64,000 nt of DNA, from the NCBI GenBank assembly GCA_010206225.2, contig VIQU02000029.1:2299-66298 (forward strand), written 5' to 3'. Positions 23,126 through 31,075 of the stretch are shown piece by piece (positions within the stretch are counted from its first letter, which is position 1; each line of letters opens with the position of its first letter). Origin of the DNA: Lachnospiraceae bacterium MD308. GTDB taxonomy: Bacteria > Bacillota > Clostridia > Lachnospirales > Lachnospiraceae. Under the pieces are notes generated by a model. That model saw nothing but the letters and a program-made list of their open reading frames with translations, was not told where the DNA came from and searched no databases. The position numbers and the translations under genes are program-made.

Positions 23126-23821
23126 ATGAACATATTGGTCACGGAAAATCTTAAAAAATATTACGATATGGGAGAAGTTCAGGTAAAGGCGCTGGACGGA
23201 ATCAGTCTTTCGATTCAAAGTGGAGAGTTCCTTGCAATCGTGGGAAGCTCTGGCAGTGGAAAATCTACGCTTCTACATATGCTTGGCGGGCTGGATAATC
23301 CTACTTCCGGGAGAGTGGTAGTAGATGGCCAGAATATTTCTAAAATGACGAAGGATGAATTGACTATATTTCGTAGACGGAAGATTGGATTTGTATTTCA
23401 AAATTATAATCTGCTTCCGCTCATGAATGTATATGAAAATATTATTTTGCCGATAAAGTTAGATGGCATTCAGCCTGACCGGGAATATGTAGGGCAGATT
23501 ATTACAATGTTGGGGCTGAAGGAAAAGAAATATGCTATGCCGAATCAGTTATCTGGCGGTCAGCAGCAGAGAGTTGCATTGGCAAGGGCATTGGCGGCAA
23601 AACCTGCCATCATTCTGGCCGACGAGCCGACCGGGAATTTAGACAGCCGCACCAGCCAAGATGTTTTAGGCTTAATAAAAACTACCGGGAGGCGGTTTGG
23701 GCAGACAATCGTGATGATTACACATAATGAAGAAATCGCGCAGATGGCAGGCAGGATCATACGTCTTGAGGACGGAAAAATCTGTGGAGGTGAAGATGGC
23801 TATGCTGAAAGTGCAGAATAA
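23126..23821 (+). CDS. ABC transporter ATP-binding protein (MacB/BceA type)
   Basis: A 231-residue ATPase. Walker A is GSSGSGKST (about residue 41), Q-loop FVFQNYNLLPLMNVYENI, signature LSGGQQQRVALARAL, Walker B IILADEPTGNLD and H-loop ITHNEE. The length and LADEPTGNLD form place it in the MacB/LolD/BceA group that drives FtsX-type permeases. Start ATG 23126 follows GAAAGAAGAGGTG. It overlaps the permease gene by 26 bases and is expected to be induced by the upstream two-component system. Confidence 0.88.
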   Translation: MNILVTENLKKYYDMGEVQVKALDGISLSIQSGEFLAIVGSSGSGKSTLLHMLGGLDNPTSGRVVVDGQNISKMTKDELTIFRRRKIGFVFQNYNLLPLMNVYENIILPIKLDGIQPDREYVGQIITMLGLKEKKYAMPNQLSGGQQQRVALARALAAKPAIILADEPTGNLDSRTSQDVLGLIKTTGRRFGQTIVMITHNEEIAQMAGRIIRLEDGKICGGEDGYAESAE

Positions 23822-26309
23822 AAAAGTAATTGATGAGATTGCAGGGCGGACTTATAAAGCAAATAAAAAGCGAAATTTTCTTACCGTTTTCGCGATTCTT
23901 TTGACTACGTTTTTGATTGTAATTATCCTGGCTGTTGGTGTGAGTTACTGGGACACCATATCAGAGCGCCAGATTCGGATGCAAGGAATGGATTATGACA
24001 TTGAGTTAAGTGAGCCGAGAGAGGATCAGGTTGAAAAAATCCGTTCCATGGATAAAGTAAAATATGCCGGCATCGCCGTGAAGTGTGCGATTCTGGAGCA
24101 GTATCAGGAGAAATTACTGGATAAGACAAGACTCTACTGGCTGGACAAAATCTGTTGGGAAAAGCAGACAGTTCCAGCATTAGAAAGCATTGAGGGAAAC
24201 TACCCGGAAAATGAAAATGAGATTATGCTGGGGAGTAATACGCTGAAAGCGATGGGCATTCAAAATCCGGAAATAGGAATGAGGATTCCGGTCACCTATT
24301 TTACATTGGAAGAAGGTTCAAACGAGAAACGTCTGGAGAAAGAATTTACTCTCAGTGGATGGTATACAGATTACACCAGAGCAACGAGAGGTTATGTATC
24401 AAAAGCTTTTTTTGAGGAAACCGGTGTGAAACAGACGGATTTTACACAGGGCTCTTTGAAAATCTCGCTGAAAAATCCGTTGTATTCTGAGAAAGATATT
24501 ACGAAAATGCAGGAGGAGATTGTTCTGGACAGAAACCAGTATCTTTCTGCTGATTATGATACGATTCTACATTTTTTCATGATGGCCGCTGGACTGGCTG
24601 TTTTGCTGGTTATGATTTTTATCAGCGGATATCTGTTTATCTATAATACTATGTATATTTCGATTTCAAAAGATATCCGGTATTACGGTCAGCTTAAAAC
24701 GGTCGGGATGACATCTGCCCAGTTAAAAAGAATGATTTATCAGCAGGCAGTCTGGAATGCCATGGCAGGGATCCCTCTTGGACTGCTTGCGGCGGCTGCT
24801 GTTGCGAAAATAGTAATTCCGCGGTTATTGCATATTGTAAATCCTGGGATTGCCGCAGACGATGTTGTATCAGTGAAAATATGGGTATTTCTGCTTGGAG
24901 GATGCTTTGCGTTTTTAACGAACCTAATGAGCTGCAAAAAACCGGCAAAGATGGCGGGAGACTGCTCTCCGGTTGAAGCCATCCGATATACTGTTGGTTC
25001 AGGTAAGAGAAAAAACCGCAGACGGGAAAGCGGCGGGATCTATTCAATGGCGGTACAGAATATGTTCCGGGATAAAAAACAGGCGGTCATTATTTTTACA
25101 TCCTTTGTGATTGCCATATCCATATTTATGGTTGTAAATACAATCATCCGTGAAAATGATGCGGAGCGTATTCTGAATGAAGTTTATTCTTATGATATCC
25201 AGTTTAAAAATGAGACAACGTTTGACGATGACAGGCAGCAGCTTATTTCGGCGGATAAGATATCCCGGGTAGAAGCGATAGAAGGTGTAAAAACGGTAAG
25301 TAAAGTGACTTCTGAAGAAGTGATAGTCCCTTATCAGGAAGAGGTTTACGGAGACTATTTCAAAGAGCTGTATCAGTCAAGATATAGTCCGGGGAATTAT
25401 GAAGAAGATATGGAATTATACCGGCAGAAACCCGAACATGGTTATTTTGCCCCTCGTTTTATCAGTGTAGATGAAAAAGGTTTTGAAATCTTGAATGAAG
25501 GGCTCGGAAATATTCTGGATCAGGATGATTTTGAACAGGGAAAAATCGCTGTGGCTTCCAAATATTTTACAGAGGGGGATAATGGAATAACCGGAAAAAC
25601 GGTACGGTTTTATTTCCCGGATGAGACAGGAGAGAAAAAGGAGCATACCATCCAGATAGCGGCCGTAGGGGACGGCTATATAAATCCAGCGAATTTTAGC
25701 GGGGGCAGTGTACCGGATCTGATTGTCAGCGAAAAATATGCGAAGGAAATCAGGGGTGAACTTTTTACCGAATTGATTAATGTGGAATATGAAGAAGCAT
25801 ATACAAAAGAAACCGAAGAAAAAGTCAGGGATGTTTTTAAAGATGATAAGAAAATTTCTTATGAGTCAAAACTGGAACGGTACACGGAAATGAAGAACAC
25901 AGAAACCCAGGTAACCGTATTGGGCAATAGCGTTGGATTCATTATTGCGGTTCTGGCAGTGTTGAATTACCTGAATACGATAGCAGCGAGTGTACAGAAC
26001 CGGTCAAGGGAATTTGCGGCACTGGAGAGCATTGGAATGACGGCTGGACAGATCAGAAAAATGTTAAGAACGGAAGGGATTGGATATGCTTTGGTTTCGA
26101 TCTTCTTATCGTTCATAGCAGGGCTTCCAGTCAGCTATATTGTCTTTGATATGACGGCTGCTTACGGGATTTCGTTTACGGTTCCGTGGATGAGGAATCT
26201 TATTTTATTTGGCATTGTGATCGTCTTGTGTATGGCGGCTCCTGTGCTTATCTACCAAAGGATGCAGGGGCAAAGCATTATTGAGCGGCTTAGGAGTTGT
26301 GAAGATTAG
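23796..26309 (+). CDS. FtsX-type ABC permease (two FtsX domains)
   Basis: An 837-residue permease starting at ATG 23796 behind GGAGGTGAAG. An N-terminal membrane helix (FLTVFAILLTTFLIVIILAV) is followed by an extracellular domain, three helices (FMMAAGLAVLLVMIFISGY, AVWNAMAGIPLGLLAAAAV), a central helix (AVIIFTSFVIAISIFMVV), a second large extracellular region and a final FtsX domain (NYLNTIAASVQNRSREFAALESIGM, then LFGIVIVLCMAAPVLI). Two FtsX domains in one chain match antimicrobial-peptide exporters and related mechanotransmission pumps. With the kinase lacking a sensor domain it likely forms the sensing complex. Confidence 0.82.
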   Translation: MAMLKVQNKKVIDEIAGRTYKANKKRNFLTVFAILLTTFLIVIILAVGVSYWDTISERQIRMQGMDYDIELSEPREDQVEKIRSMDKVKYAGIAVKCAILEQYQEKLLDKTRLYWLDKICWEKQTVPALESIEGNYPENENEIMLGSNTLKAMGIQNPEIGMRIPVTYFTLEEGSNEKRLEKEFTLSGWYTDYTRATRGYVSKAFFEETGVKQTDFTQGSLKISLKNPLYSEKDITKMQEEIVLDRNQYLSADYDTILHFFMMAAGLAVLLVMIFISGYLFIYNTMYISISKDIRYYGQLKTVGMTSAQLKRMIYQQAVWNAMAGIPLGLLAAAAVAKIVIPRLLHIVNPGIAADDVVSVKIWVFLLGGCFAFLTNLMSCKKPAKMAGDCSPVEAIRYTVGSGKRKNRRRESGGIYSMAVQNMFRDKKQAVIIFTSFVIAISIFMVVNTIIRENDAERILNEVYSYDIQFKNETTFDDDRQQLISADKISRVEAIEGVKTVSKVTSEEVIVPYQEEVYGDYFKELYQSRYSPGNYEEDMELYRQKPEHGYFAPRFISVDEKGFEILNEGLGNILDQDDFEQGKIAVASKYFTEGDNGITGKTVRFYFPDETGEKKEHTIQIAAVGDGYINPANFSGGSVPDLIVSEKYAKEIRGELFTELINVEYEEAYTKETEEKVRDVFKDDKKISYESKLERYTEMKNTETQVTVLGNSVGFIIAVLAVLNYLNTIAASVQNRSREFAALESIGMTAGQIRKMLRTEGIGYALVSIFLSFIAGLPVSYIVFDMTAAYGISFTVPWMRNLILFGIVIVLCMAAPVLIYQRMQGQSIIERLRSCED

Positions 26310-26933
26310 TGGAATAAATAAACGAAGAAGTGAAAAAAGAATCAGCAGGAAAATGACTATTATCTGTTGATTCATTCGGAATTTACATTCTATTAATGTA
26401 TGTATTAAATAAGTACTAATATACGTATTTAAAATTAAATACTTGAAGCTCTGCTGAAGCAAATAAAAAAACAGCTTTTTACAGCAGGGCTTACTTGTGT
26501 AGCCATCTGTGATTTGCTGTGGGAGTAATTCATGGGTGGCTTTACTTTTCAGGAACAACAATGTAACAGGTATTGGTCAAAAAATTCAGATTCTCCCGTG
26601 GGATAAGTCCGATCAAAAATACGCACTATTACGCTGCCCTAAACGATATCATAATATTTATTTGGGTCTAAAAAAGAAAAACATCAGGAAGCTTAAGAAG
26701 CGTCTTGGTGTTTTATTTTTATTCGACATTTTTCGTCATCAGGACAGATGTCGCTCCCCACCTCATCTATTTGCATATAAAAATGGGTGAAAGGAGTAAG
26801 TGATCACGAAAGAAAAAAATCTGAAATATTTTTGCACACCCGAACATTCGCCATGCCCCGTTGGGGAGATATAGGCGGAAGGGGAAAGGCTCATGCCTTT
26901 GTTACGTCACAGCGGGGGAGGAGGTGAACTCGT
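26310..26933. other. Intergenic region before sigma-like gene (copy 2)
   Basis: No convincing gene; the frame 26509-26790 lacks a ribosome binding site. It contains a terminator (26678-26720). The last 90 bp form a leader shared with the copy at 46.5 kb: ACCCGAACAT, then AAAGGCTCATGCCTTT, a short hairpin, and CACAGCGGGGGAGGAGG. Confidence 0.5.
26678..26720 (+). terminator. Terminator-like hairpin
   Basis: AAACATCAGGAAGC pairs with GCGTCTTGGTGTTT using G-U pairs, loop TTAAGAA, followed by TTATTTTT. Confidence 0.55.
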
Positions 26934-27374
26934 ATGAAGAAACCTTCTTTCCACGATGAAATGACAATCCGTCATCAGTTTGACCGTCTGTGTCAAATGT
27001 CGCTCAAAGGTGAAGCCGCCAGCTATTACAGATATATAGAATACCGCAGGCGGCATGAAGCCATGTTCTCTGAAATGTCTGAAAAGGAGTTGAACCGGTT
27101 GTTTGTTATGGATGAGTATGGAGTGGAAAACAGTCATTTCACAGTGTATGGATATGACATTGAGGTGATAGATGCCTTGATTGCGGAAGCGTTACAGGCT
27201 CTCTCAGAACGGAAGCGGAATGTAATACTGCTTTCCTATTTTCTGGAGATGAGCGATGCAGACATCGCAAGGGAAATGAACCTTGTCCGTAGTACAGTCC
27301 ATGAACACCGGACACGCTCACTTGAGATTTTAAAGAAGATTATGGAGGGAAAAGCGGATGAAAAAGAGATGTAA
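26934..27374 (+). CDS. Conjugative-element sigma-like factor, copy 2
   Basis: A 146-residue sigma-70-like protein. The recognisable region 4 reads ALSERKRNVILLSYFLEMSDADIAREMNL then RSTVHEHRTRSLEILKKI. The N-terminal part FDRLCQMSLKGEAASYYRYIEYRR matches the paralogue at 46584 closely, with about one residue in ten changed. GGGGGAGGAGGTGAACTCGT precedes ATG 26934. The following HTH_16 gene overlaps its 3' end by 17 bases. This pair normally sits beside the excision/integration genes, but those are absent here. Confidence 0.75.
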   Translation: MKKPSFHDEMTIRHQFDRLCQMSLKGEAASYYRYIEYRRRHEAMFSEMSEKELNRLFVMDEYGVENSHFTVYGYDIEVIDALIAEALQALSERKRNVILLSYFLEMSDADIAREMNLVRSTVHEHRTRSLEILKKIMEGKADEKEM

Positions 27375-27606
27375 GAGCAGAGAAGAAAAAAATTTGTTGC
27401 CTTTCCATATCATTAAGGCAGCATCAGAGGGTGACGTAATGGCAATCAATACAGTGTTGAAGCATTATGAAGGATACATAATTTCCCTGTCCACTCGGAA
27501 GATGTATGACGAGAGTGGACAGCTTCATTTCTGTATTGATGAAACGCTTCGCCGGAGACTGGAAACCAAGCTGATTACAAAAATACTGGCGTTTGAAGCG
27601 GTATAA
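27358..27606 (+). CDS. HTH_16-type protein, copy 2
   Basis: An 82-residue protein with LLPFHIIKAASEGDVMAINTVLKHYEGYI then ETLRRRLETKLITKILAFEAV, the HTH_16 family pattern. ATG 27358 overlaps the sigma-like gene by 17 bases and is preceded by GAGGGAAAAGCG. It is nearly the same as the protein at 47008. Confidence 0.72.
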   Translation: MKKRCKSREEKNLLPFHIIKAASEGDVMAINTVLKHYEGYIISLSTRKMYDESGQLHFCIDETLRRRLETKLITKILAFEAV

Positions 27607-27788
27607 AGGGTGGTTAGTTACCCTTTTCCATAGCTGACAGATTTATAGCAGTGTACCTTGCTACGAAAATAAAACTCGTAGACAAGAACTGAACCTTGAC
27701 AACAAATGTTTTCAACAATCATGGAAGCATCATGATAAAGCAGTCATAAAAATGGCTGCCGTCAGTGAAATATTGGTATTACAAAAAA
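27607..27788. other. Region shared with 47.3 kb, partly IS110 flank
   Basis: No gene. From the CCTTGCTACGAAAAT motif (about 27656) onwards the sequence is repeated at 47307 and 47603 with only a few changes and continues into the IS110 3' end. Confidence 0.55.
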
Positions 27789-28706
27789 TCAGGCTTGCGC
27801 TTCCACATGGTAGCCATGCTTCTCTAATTCACGTATGTATCGGGAAAGCTGTTTTTGTTCGCAGCTTTTACGTCTGGCTTCAAAACAGGATTCATCGAAA
27901 AGAGTGCCTTGCTTTAGCATGGTGTAAATAATTACAAGAAGTTTTCTTGCAAGGGCAATAATAGCTTTTTTAGCCCCTTTCTTCTGTTTGATTCTCCAAT
28001 ACCAGGCGGACAGATAGGTATTGCGTTTTCCGGCGATTACCCAGGCAATTTCACAAAGCATACTTTTTATGTAAGGATTGCCTTTCGTGACAGATGTGCT
28101 TTTCCGTTTCCCGGCGCTTTCATTATTGCCGGGGCACAGGCCTGCCCATGAACAGATATGCTCCGCGGTTTTGAACGGCTTCATATCAATGCCGATTTCA
28201 GCAATGATTGCGCAGGAAGCCGTTGTGCTGATTCCATAAATGCTGCTTAACTGCTCCACCTGCAAAGCAAATGGGGCCATGTCCGCCTCAAGACTCTTTT
28301 CGATTTCGGCAAGATGTTCTTTTAAGGAGTCATAATGGTCCATAAGAATCTTCAGGAAGGCTTTTTGATGTTCTGACAGGGTTCCATTTACGGACATGAG
28401 GATTTCATCTATACGGTTTCTTGTCTTTGTTTTTAAGCAGGAATCCAAAGCAGACCGATCAATCTGTCCATGCTCAATGAGATGCCGGATGATGTTCCTG
28501 CCGGAAGCGCCAAAGATATCAGAAATAAAAGAGGAAAGGCGAAAGCCAGAGCTTTGCAGGAACTTCTCAACTCTGTTTTTCTGGGATGTGATATCACGGA
28601 TGACGCTCTTACGGTAACGGTTTAAGTCACGGAACTCCCGGATTTTTTTTTCGGGAATAAAGCTGCCATTCAAAAGCCCGGCACGTAACAGGGTGGAAAT
28701 CCATTC
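27789..28706 (-). pseudogene. IS110-family transposase, 5'-truncated
   Basis: The reverse-strand frame encodes the C-terminal two thirds of an IS110/IS116/IS902 transposase: SFIPEKKIREFRDLNRYRKS, then LSSIYGISTTASCAIIAEIG, WAGLCPGNNESAGKRKS and GNPYIKSMLCEIAWVIAGKR, the Tnp20 domain with its Ser-containing region. The N-terminal RuvC-like DEDD domain is missing. In-frame codons continue past TTG 28673 to EWISTLLRAG at 28706, where the MITE-like element begins, so the break is at that boundary. Non-functional on its own. Confidence 0.85.
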
Positions 28707-29044
28707 TGAATATTCTAATGCTTGAGAGCCACCAATTTAAAGCTTCGGAGCCACTTGTAATTTAATGTTTGAGGGTCATCTAAGAATACTAGATATAGTA
28801 TGTGCTATTTTATACCGCTTATTATATTGTTCCAGAATTGCTTTAGAACTGCAAGGGTAAATGCACTGCATTGCAGCCCTTGCAGTTCTAAAGCAATTCT
28901 GGTGTAGGGTAATCAAGCGGTTAAGGATAACCTTACTATGCCCGTGGTGTTACTACATATTGTGGTGGCTCTCAAGCATTAAAATATACAAAATCGGTGG
29001 CTCCGAAGCTTTAAAACAGTGGCTCTCAAGCATTAGAATAATCA
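28707..29044. mobile_element. 338-bp MITE-like element with long inverted ends
   Basis: Ends are TGAATATTCTAATGC on the left and GCATTAGAATAATCA on the right. The 22 bases 28711-28732 and 29019-29040 are perfect inverted repeats. Each end holds repeated GAGAGCCAC/GGAGCCAC motifs over 70-80 bp. The centre has a 26-bp perfect hairpin and no gene. TG...CA ends with multiple subterminal repeats fit a non-autonomous IS21-like element (inference). No target-site duplication is visible, and it lies between two truncated genes. Confidence 0.72.
28832..28902. repeat. Perfect 26-bp inverted repeat (hairpin) inside the MITE-like element
   Basis: 28832-28857 and 28877-28902 are perfect reverse complements (CCAGAATTGC...GCAATTCTGG) with a 19-nt loop that is itself rich in TGCA. 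Confidence 0.9.
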
Positions 29045-30181
29045 ATAAATATAGAGCTTGTTGATGTAGCGGTATCCGGAAGCCGGTGCAGAGGTTTAGA
29101 GGAAGCTGCTTCTGACCTTGACGTGGTGGTGGAGTACCGGGGAAGGGAAAGCGAAGATGACCTGTTCAATGCCTTTAACGAGGACGGTTTTACAATCGGC
29201 GGCGTTAAGGTAGACATCAATCCCATTACAGAAGGAAAGACCGGGACGCTTGGGGAGTACCTTCCGGGTGTGGAAGCCTATCTTGCGGAAAAACGAGCCG
29301 CCCTGCAGGAGAAAGCCGCAGAGCAGGCACAGGAGGAAAAACAGACGGTTGTCACCCTTACAGTGGCGGAGTGCGGGGAGTTTCATAATTTCGGAGAATA
29401 CCATGAGAATATCGCAGGCGTGGAGGAAGCAATCGCCATTTTCAACCGGATACCGCCGGAGAGGATGAACGGTATCCCAAGCATCGGCATCAATATCCAT
29501 ACAGAGGGGACAGAAAGCTATGAGGACACGCAGATGGATATTGTTTCGGGCAGAGTTGCGGATTTGGAGATTCTGGACTATGTGCCGGATATTACGGACA
29601 ATCCGAAGGCGGTGGAGGTCATTGCGGAGCTGATCGACAAGCTGCCGGATATAGAGGTCAGGGGTTCTCTGGAGAAGTGGCAGGCGGCTTTCCTTGCTGC
29701 GGAGATAGACCAGCTTTCCTACAACTACGACACTGTTCAGTACAATCAGACAGTGGAGGACAGGGAAGCGCAGATAGCGAATATCACAGAGGACATCAGG
29801 AACGGGAATACCGGGTATCTGAATGATTTCCTTAATGCGCTCATTTCAGACAGTATCCGGGAAGGCATGACGGATATTATCGGGAAAGGGACGGAGCTTG
29901 ATGACAGTGAGGGCGTACAGACCGCAAGGAAGGCGAAGGAGCTGTTAGATAAGCTGGCGGAATACAAGCCGCTTGCAAAGATTGAGGAACTGGAAGAATG
30001 TAACTATAACATGATTGATAACGTCCTGGACAATGAGAAGCCAAAAGAAGAAAAGCAAGCAGGCAGAATTTCCATAAAGGAAAAACTGGCGGAGAAAAAA
30101 GCGGTCATCGAGAAGAGGGATAAGTCAGATAAGGAAGCCCCGGAAAAGGGAACAGAGAAAAAATCAGAGAGGGAGATATAA
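29042..30181 (+). pseudogene. 5'-truncated polyvalent ICE protein (nucleotidyltransferase motif and LPD-like region)
   Basis: The frame is open from the MITE junction at 29042; GTG 29123 is internal. It begins with ELVDVAVSGSRCRG and SDLDVVVEYRGRE, a polymerase-beta-type nucleotidyltransferase motif (GS...SDxD). GGVKVDINPI and the DUF4316/LPD16-like region (VADLEILDYVPDITDNPKAVE, FLAAEIDQLSYNYDTVQYNQT) follow. A charged helical tail ends in KEKLAEKKAVIEKRDK. Full-length homologues in Tn1549-like ICEs carry N-terminal YodL-type domains that are missing here. It is followed at once by the TTRAP gene. Confidence 0.75.
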
Positions 30182-30184
30182 GCG

Positions 30185-30388
30185 ATGGATAAATTTACAG
30201 TGGAAGAAATCAATTTGATGTGTGTGTTTGAGGGGCAGGACAGAAAGGGCATGATTGCTGATATAAAGAATGTGATTCCCCACATACAGGACAGTGACAT
30301 GGTGGAGCTTGCCGGACAGGTTTTAGGGAAATTGGAAACCATGAGCGATGCGGAATTTGCAGAGGTGGCATTGGAAGCGGCGGAGTGA
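30185..30388 (+). CDS. Transposon-transfer assisting protein (TTRAP family)
   Basis: A 67-residue acidic protein: KFTVEEINLMCVFEGQDRKG, then MIADIKNVIPHI and VGKLETM-like helices (LAGQVLGKLETMSDAEFAEV). This matches the TTRAP family in Tn1549/CTn elements. Start ATG 30185, 3 bases after the preceding frame, with GAGGGAGATATAAGCG upstream. A marker gene for the transfer region; molecular role is unknown. Confidence 0.75.
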   Translation: MDKFTVEEINLMCVFEGQDRKGMIADIKNVIPHIQDSDMVELAGQVLGKLETMSDAEFAEVALEAAE

Positions 30389-30428
30389 TTAACGCAAATC
30401 TTTTATAGCATTATTCGACATAACGTGC

Positions 30429-30434
30429 TATAAT
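30429..30434 (+). promoter_or_regulatory. Extended -10 promoter of the second type I toxin
   Basis: TGCTATAAT (TATAAT 30429-30434) matches the extended -10 of the paralogous toxin at 11888; ATTCGACATAACG upstream also resembles that promoter. Confidence 0.55.
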
Positions 30435-30505
30435 TCTCTTAGTCAGATTAGAGCAAGTAGGGATAGTCTGCGGTTGTCCTTTCTGGAAACGGAAAGGAGG
30501 TCGGT

Positions 30506-30589
30506 ATGAATACGTTAGAAGTGCTTACGTTGGTGCTGGTGATTTTTGCAGCCTTGACATACATAGACAATAAACACAACCGCAAGTAA
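30506..30589 (+). CDS. Type I toxin-like small membrane peptide, copy 2
   Basis: A 27-residue peptide (MNTLEVLTLVLVIFAALTY then IDNKHNRK): one hydrophobic helix and a basic tail. Strong ribosome binding site GGAAAGGAGG. The promoter type, spacing, 3' hairpin containing CTACTGCGAATAG and convergent antisense promoter mirror the unit at 11984. Short enough to be skipped by gene callers. Confidence 0.62.
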   Translation: MNTLEVLTLVLVIFAALTYIDNKHNRK

Positions 30590-30708
30590 CGGAAAAGGCT
30601 ATCCTCTACTGCGAATAGAGAATAGCCAGTGATCCGTTTGTTTTTCTAAAATTGATTACTCGTTTCCGATTGAACAACCGTCGGACGTGCTTGAATCCTT
30701 CGGCTTCT
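30590..30708 (-). ncRNA. Candidate antisense RNA antitoxin to the 30506 toxin
   Basis: On the reverse strand TTGCAA (30738-30743), a 17-bp spacer and TATAAT (30715-30720) form a consensus-like promoter. The transcript would run back to the hairpin GGCTATCCTCTA/TAGAGAATAGCC (30598-30628) and end in CCTTTTCC, overlapping the toxin mRNA tail. Confidence 0.58.
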
Positions 30709-30895
30709 AAGATGATTATAAACCAACACTGCGGATTTTGCAAGAGGGTTTAGGGAATGGGGGTGCTTCGGCGCTCCTATTTTTTTGTGGATTTGCAGAC
30801 TATATTACAGGAATATGGTCTTGTCTGCAAGGAATTTTTTTGTTTTTTATAACAAGGTAGGAAGAAATGGGTGGGATTCCGCCGCCTTCGGCATT

Positions 30896-31035
30896 GTGGG
30901 CAGTGTGTATAACTCCCCGTCTTATGGAGCTGTGGGCAACACTGTTTGCAGGATGTGGGAAAGCTGCTTTTGCTTTTCCATATGCTGTGAATAGTGTTGT
31001 CCATAGCGGAATGGGGAGTTATGCACACTGTCCAC
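30896..31035. repeat. 140-nt nested inverted repeat (giant hairpin)
   Basis: Three co-linear pairs: 30896-30918 with 31013-31035 (21 of 23 match), 30929-30943 with 30993-31007 (13 of 15), and 30952-30964 with 30972-30984, leaving a 7-nt loop. Most mismatches are G-U compatible. No gene is supported in 30744-31075. It lies between the toxin unit and the relaxase gene; possible roles are a single-strand origin, transfer-related structure or structured RNA. Confidence 0.72.
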
Positions 31036-31075
31036 GATGCTTTTTTTGCTTTTAAAGCCTCTTTGGGATAGGATT

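Noticed and set aside
24694-25047. Antisense frames within the FtsX permease
   Set aside because: Shadows of a conserved membrane protein; no independent support.
26509-26790. 93-codon open frame between exporter and sigma-like gene
   Set aside because: No ribosome binding site; it runs through a terminator hairpin and has Lys/Arg-biased random composition.
29123-29125. GTG 29123 as true start of the polyvalent ICE protein
   Set aside because: Conserved in-frame nucleotidyltransferase residues lie upstream of it, up to the MITE junction; the gene is truncated rather than starting here.
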